DNA from: an uncultured Mollicutes bacterium
GTDB taxonomy: Bacteria; Bacillota_I; Bacilli_A; RFN20; CAG-826
Direction: 5' to 3'
NCBI GenBank assembly: GCA_945935945.1
Contig: CAMESA010000046.1
Span: 1-7,260, forward strand
DNA length: 7,260 nucleotides
In this document: in pieces, positions 6,178-7,260 of the stretch
Layout: the number at the start of each line of letters is the position of its first letter
Position numbering within the stretch: position 1 is the stretch's first letter
Made by a program: the position numbers and the translations under genes
Notes under the pieces: generated by a model
Told to the model about the DNA's origin: nothing
The model's database searches: none
Seen by the model: only the letters and a program-made list of their open reading frames with translations

Positions 6178-7260
6178 TTATTGAATTTTATTTTTTGCTT
6201 CCCATTTCTTTCTTTCAGCGTTGTTTAGAATTTTCTTTCTCATTCTAAATGCGTTAGGTGTAATTTCAACTAGTTCATCACTATTAATGTAGTCCAAACA
6301 TGATTCAAGAGTAAGTTTTCTTGGTGATTTCAAAACAACAGTTTGATCTTTGTTTGCACTTCTTTGGTTAGTTAAATTTTTAGTTTGGCAAACATTGACA
6401 CTAAGATCGATATCGTATTTATTTTCACCAACAATCATACCTTCATAAATTGCAGTACCTGGTTCAATAAACATAACACCTCTATCTTCAACGTGTTGAA
6501 GTGCATAAGGTGTTGCTTGTCCAGTTTCAGTTGCAACGAGGACACCAATTGATCTTTCACCAATTTTTCCAGTTGCAAGTGGTCTATATTCTCTAAAAGT
6601 ATGAGCAATAATTCCATAACCTTTTGTTAGAGTAAGGAAATTTGTAACAAATCCAATTAATCCTCTTGATGGAATAATGTAATTGATTTTTGTATTTGTA
6701 TCGCCAGCATCCATATCAAGTAATTCAGCATCTCTATTACCAAGTGATGTCATGATATCTCCGACAAAATCATTTGGTACTTCGACACTTAAATCTTCGT
6801 ATGGTTCGCATTTTTCTCCATTGATTTCTTTAATAATGACTTGAGGACGAGAGACTTCTAATTCGTAACCTTCTCTCCTCATATTTTCGATTAAAATTCC
6901 TAAATGAAGTTCGCCTCTTCCAGAAACTACCCAAGATTCACTATTTTGGACTCTTGTTACTTTTAAGGCAACATCTCTTTGAGCTTCTTTGTATAAACGT
7001 TCTTCAATTTGTCTTCCTGTTAATAATTTTCCATCTTTTCCAGAAAATGGAGAAGAATTTGTGCCAAAAGTCATTTGTAATGTTGGCTCATCGATGTGTA
7101 ATGAAGGAAGAGGTTCAACTAATGAAGTATCACAAATTGTTTCTGAAACATTGATATCAGGTAAACCAGCAACAGCGCAAATTTCACCAGCGTGAGCTTC
7201 TTCTATTTCAACTTTTTTAAGCCCAAAATAGCCAATAAGTTTTAAAATTTTAAAGTTTTT
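6178..7260 (-). CDS. typA: TypA/BipA ribosome-associated GTPase, C-terminal 360 residues (5' end outside window)
   Basis: The minus-strand frame is open from the right edge to a TAA at 6178-6180. An internal Met codon at 7072-7074 is not the start: the upstream 62 codons continue the family sequence (AGEICAVAGLPDINV, then HIDEPTLQM). TypA is a translational GTPase of the EF-G family that binds the 70S ribosome and aids ribosome assembly and stress or cold adaptation. Full length is about 610 residues, so the GTPase domain is missing here. The visible part covers the end of the EF-Tu-like barrel, the EF-G III-like domain (VSGRGELHLGILIENMRREG), the EF-G V-like domain (IPSRGLIGF) and the TypA-specific C-terminal domain (EDRGVMFIEPG, YEGMIVGEN, RSANKDQT, DELVEITPNAFRMRKKIL). 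The wording is close to Bacillus-type TypA. One visible difference is GERSIG where relatives have G.R.xG with Arg-Asn/Gln. Its transcript probably ends at the hairpins between 6131 and 5924. Confidence 0.96.
   Translation of the reverse strand, partial: KNFKILKLIGYFGLKKVEIEEAHAGEICAVAGLPDINVSETICDTSLVEPLPSLHIDEPTLQMTFGTNSSPFSGKDGKLLTGRQIEERLYKEAQRDVALKVTRVQNSESWVVSGRGELHLGILIENMRREGYELEVSRPQVIIKEINGEKCEPYEDLSVEVPNDFVGDIMTSLGNRDAELLDMDAGDTNTKINYIIPSRGLIGFVTNFLTLTKGYGIIAHTFREYRPLATGKIGERSIGVLVATETGQATPYALQHVEDRGVMFIEPGTAIYEGMIVGENKYDIDLSVNVCQTKNLTNQRSANKDQTVVLKSPRKLTLESCLDYINSDELVEITPNAFRMRKKILNNAERKKWEAKNKIQ

Noticed and set aside
7072..7074. Met codon as the start of a 298-residue typA product.
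   Set aside because: The same frame continues upstream to the window edge with clear TypA sequence, so this Met is internal.
6954..7195. Two + strand ORFs (6954-7154 and 6989-7195) and a minus-strand one at 6435-6617 over typA.
   Set aside because: All lie within the strongly conserved typA frame in other frames and look like antisense or out-of-frame shadows.

Overview
The window is strongly AT-rich and compact, and it uses the standard stop code. The cardiolipin synthase ORF ends in TGA, the other complete or 3'-complete ORFs end in TAA, and tryptophan is read from TGG. With good Shine-Dalgarno sites inside the operons and a TypA closest in wording to Bacillus-type TypA, this points to a low-GC Firmicute or Tenericutes-like relative that has not reassigned TGA (Acholeplasma, RF39 or Erysipelotrichales-like). 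That placement is inference from composition and family resemblance. No mobile element, CRISPR array, rRNA or tRNA gene was recognised.

Layout. Positions 2-70 are the last 22 codons of an unidentified + strand gene. It overlaps by one base a small HAD-type phosphatase-like gene (70-705). A hairpin-plus-T-tract terminator (739-794) closes that unit. About 16 bases after the T-tract comes a perfect 24-bp palindrome (810-833), which stops two bases before the ATG of the next gene and contains the best -10-like hexamer. Three tightly spaced + strand genes follow: a cardiolipin synthase-type phospholipase D enzyme (836-2434), a MacB/LolD-class ABC ATPase (2444-3163), and a 919-residue two-module FtsX-type permease (3163-5922). 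Gaps are 9 bp and a 1-base overlap, so this looks like one operon. A perfect 11-bp hairpin right after the last stop codon ends it.

From the right edge, on the minus strand, runs the C-terminal 360 codons of the ribosome-associated GTPase TypA/BipA (6178-7260, 5' end outside the window). The 255-bp gap between the convergent permease and typA genes (5923-6177) is densely filled with inverted repeats and has no convincing gene.

How the genes may work together. The ATPase and permease should form one extracytoplasmic-domain exporter or mechanotransmitter of the MacB/FtsX superfamily. Their co-transcription with a cardiolipin synthase suggests a shared role in membrane lipid or envelope homeostasis, possibly defence against membrane-active compounds, but the sequence does not name a substrate. 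TypA and the HAD protein look like neighbours rather than partners. The parts most worth a second look are the palindrome at the operon start with no Shine-Dalgarno, the cls/ABC linkage, the large helix-rich first extracellular domain of the permease, and the structured convergent intergenic region.
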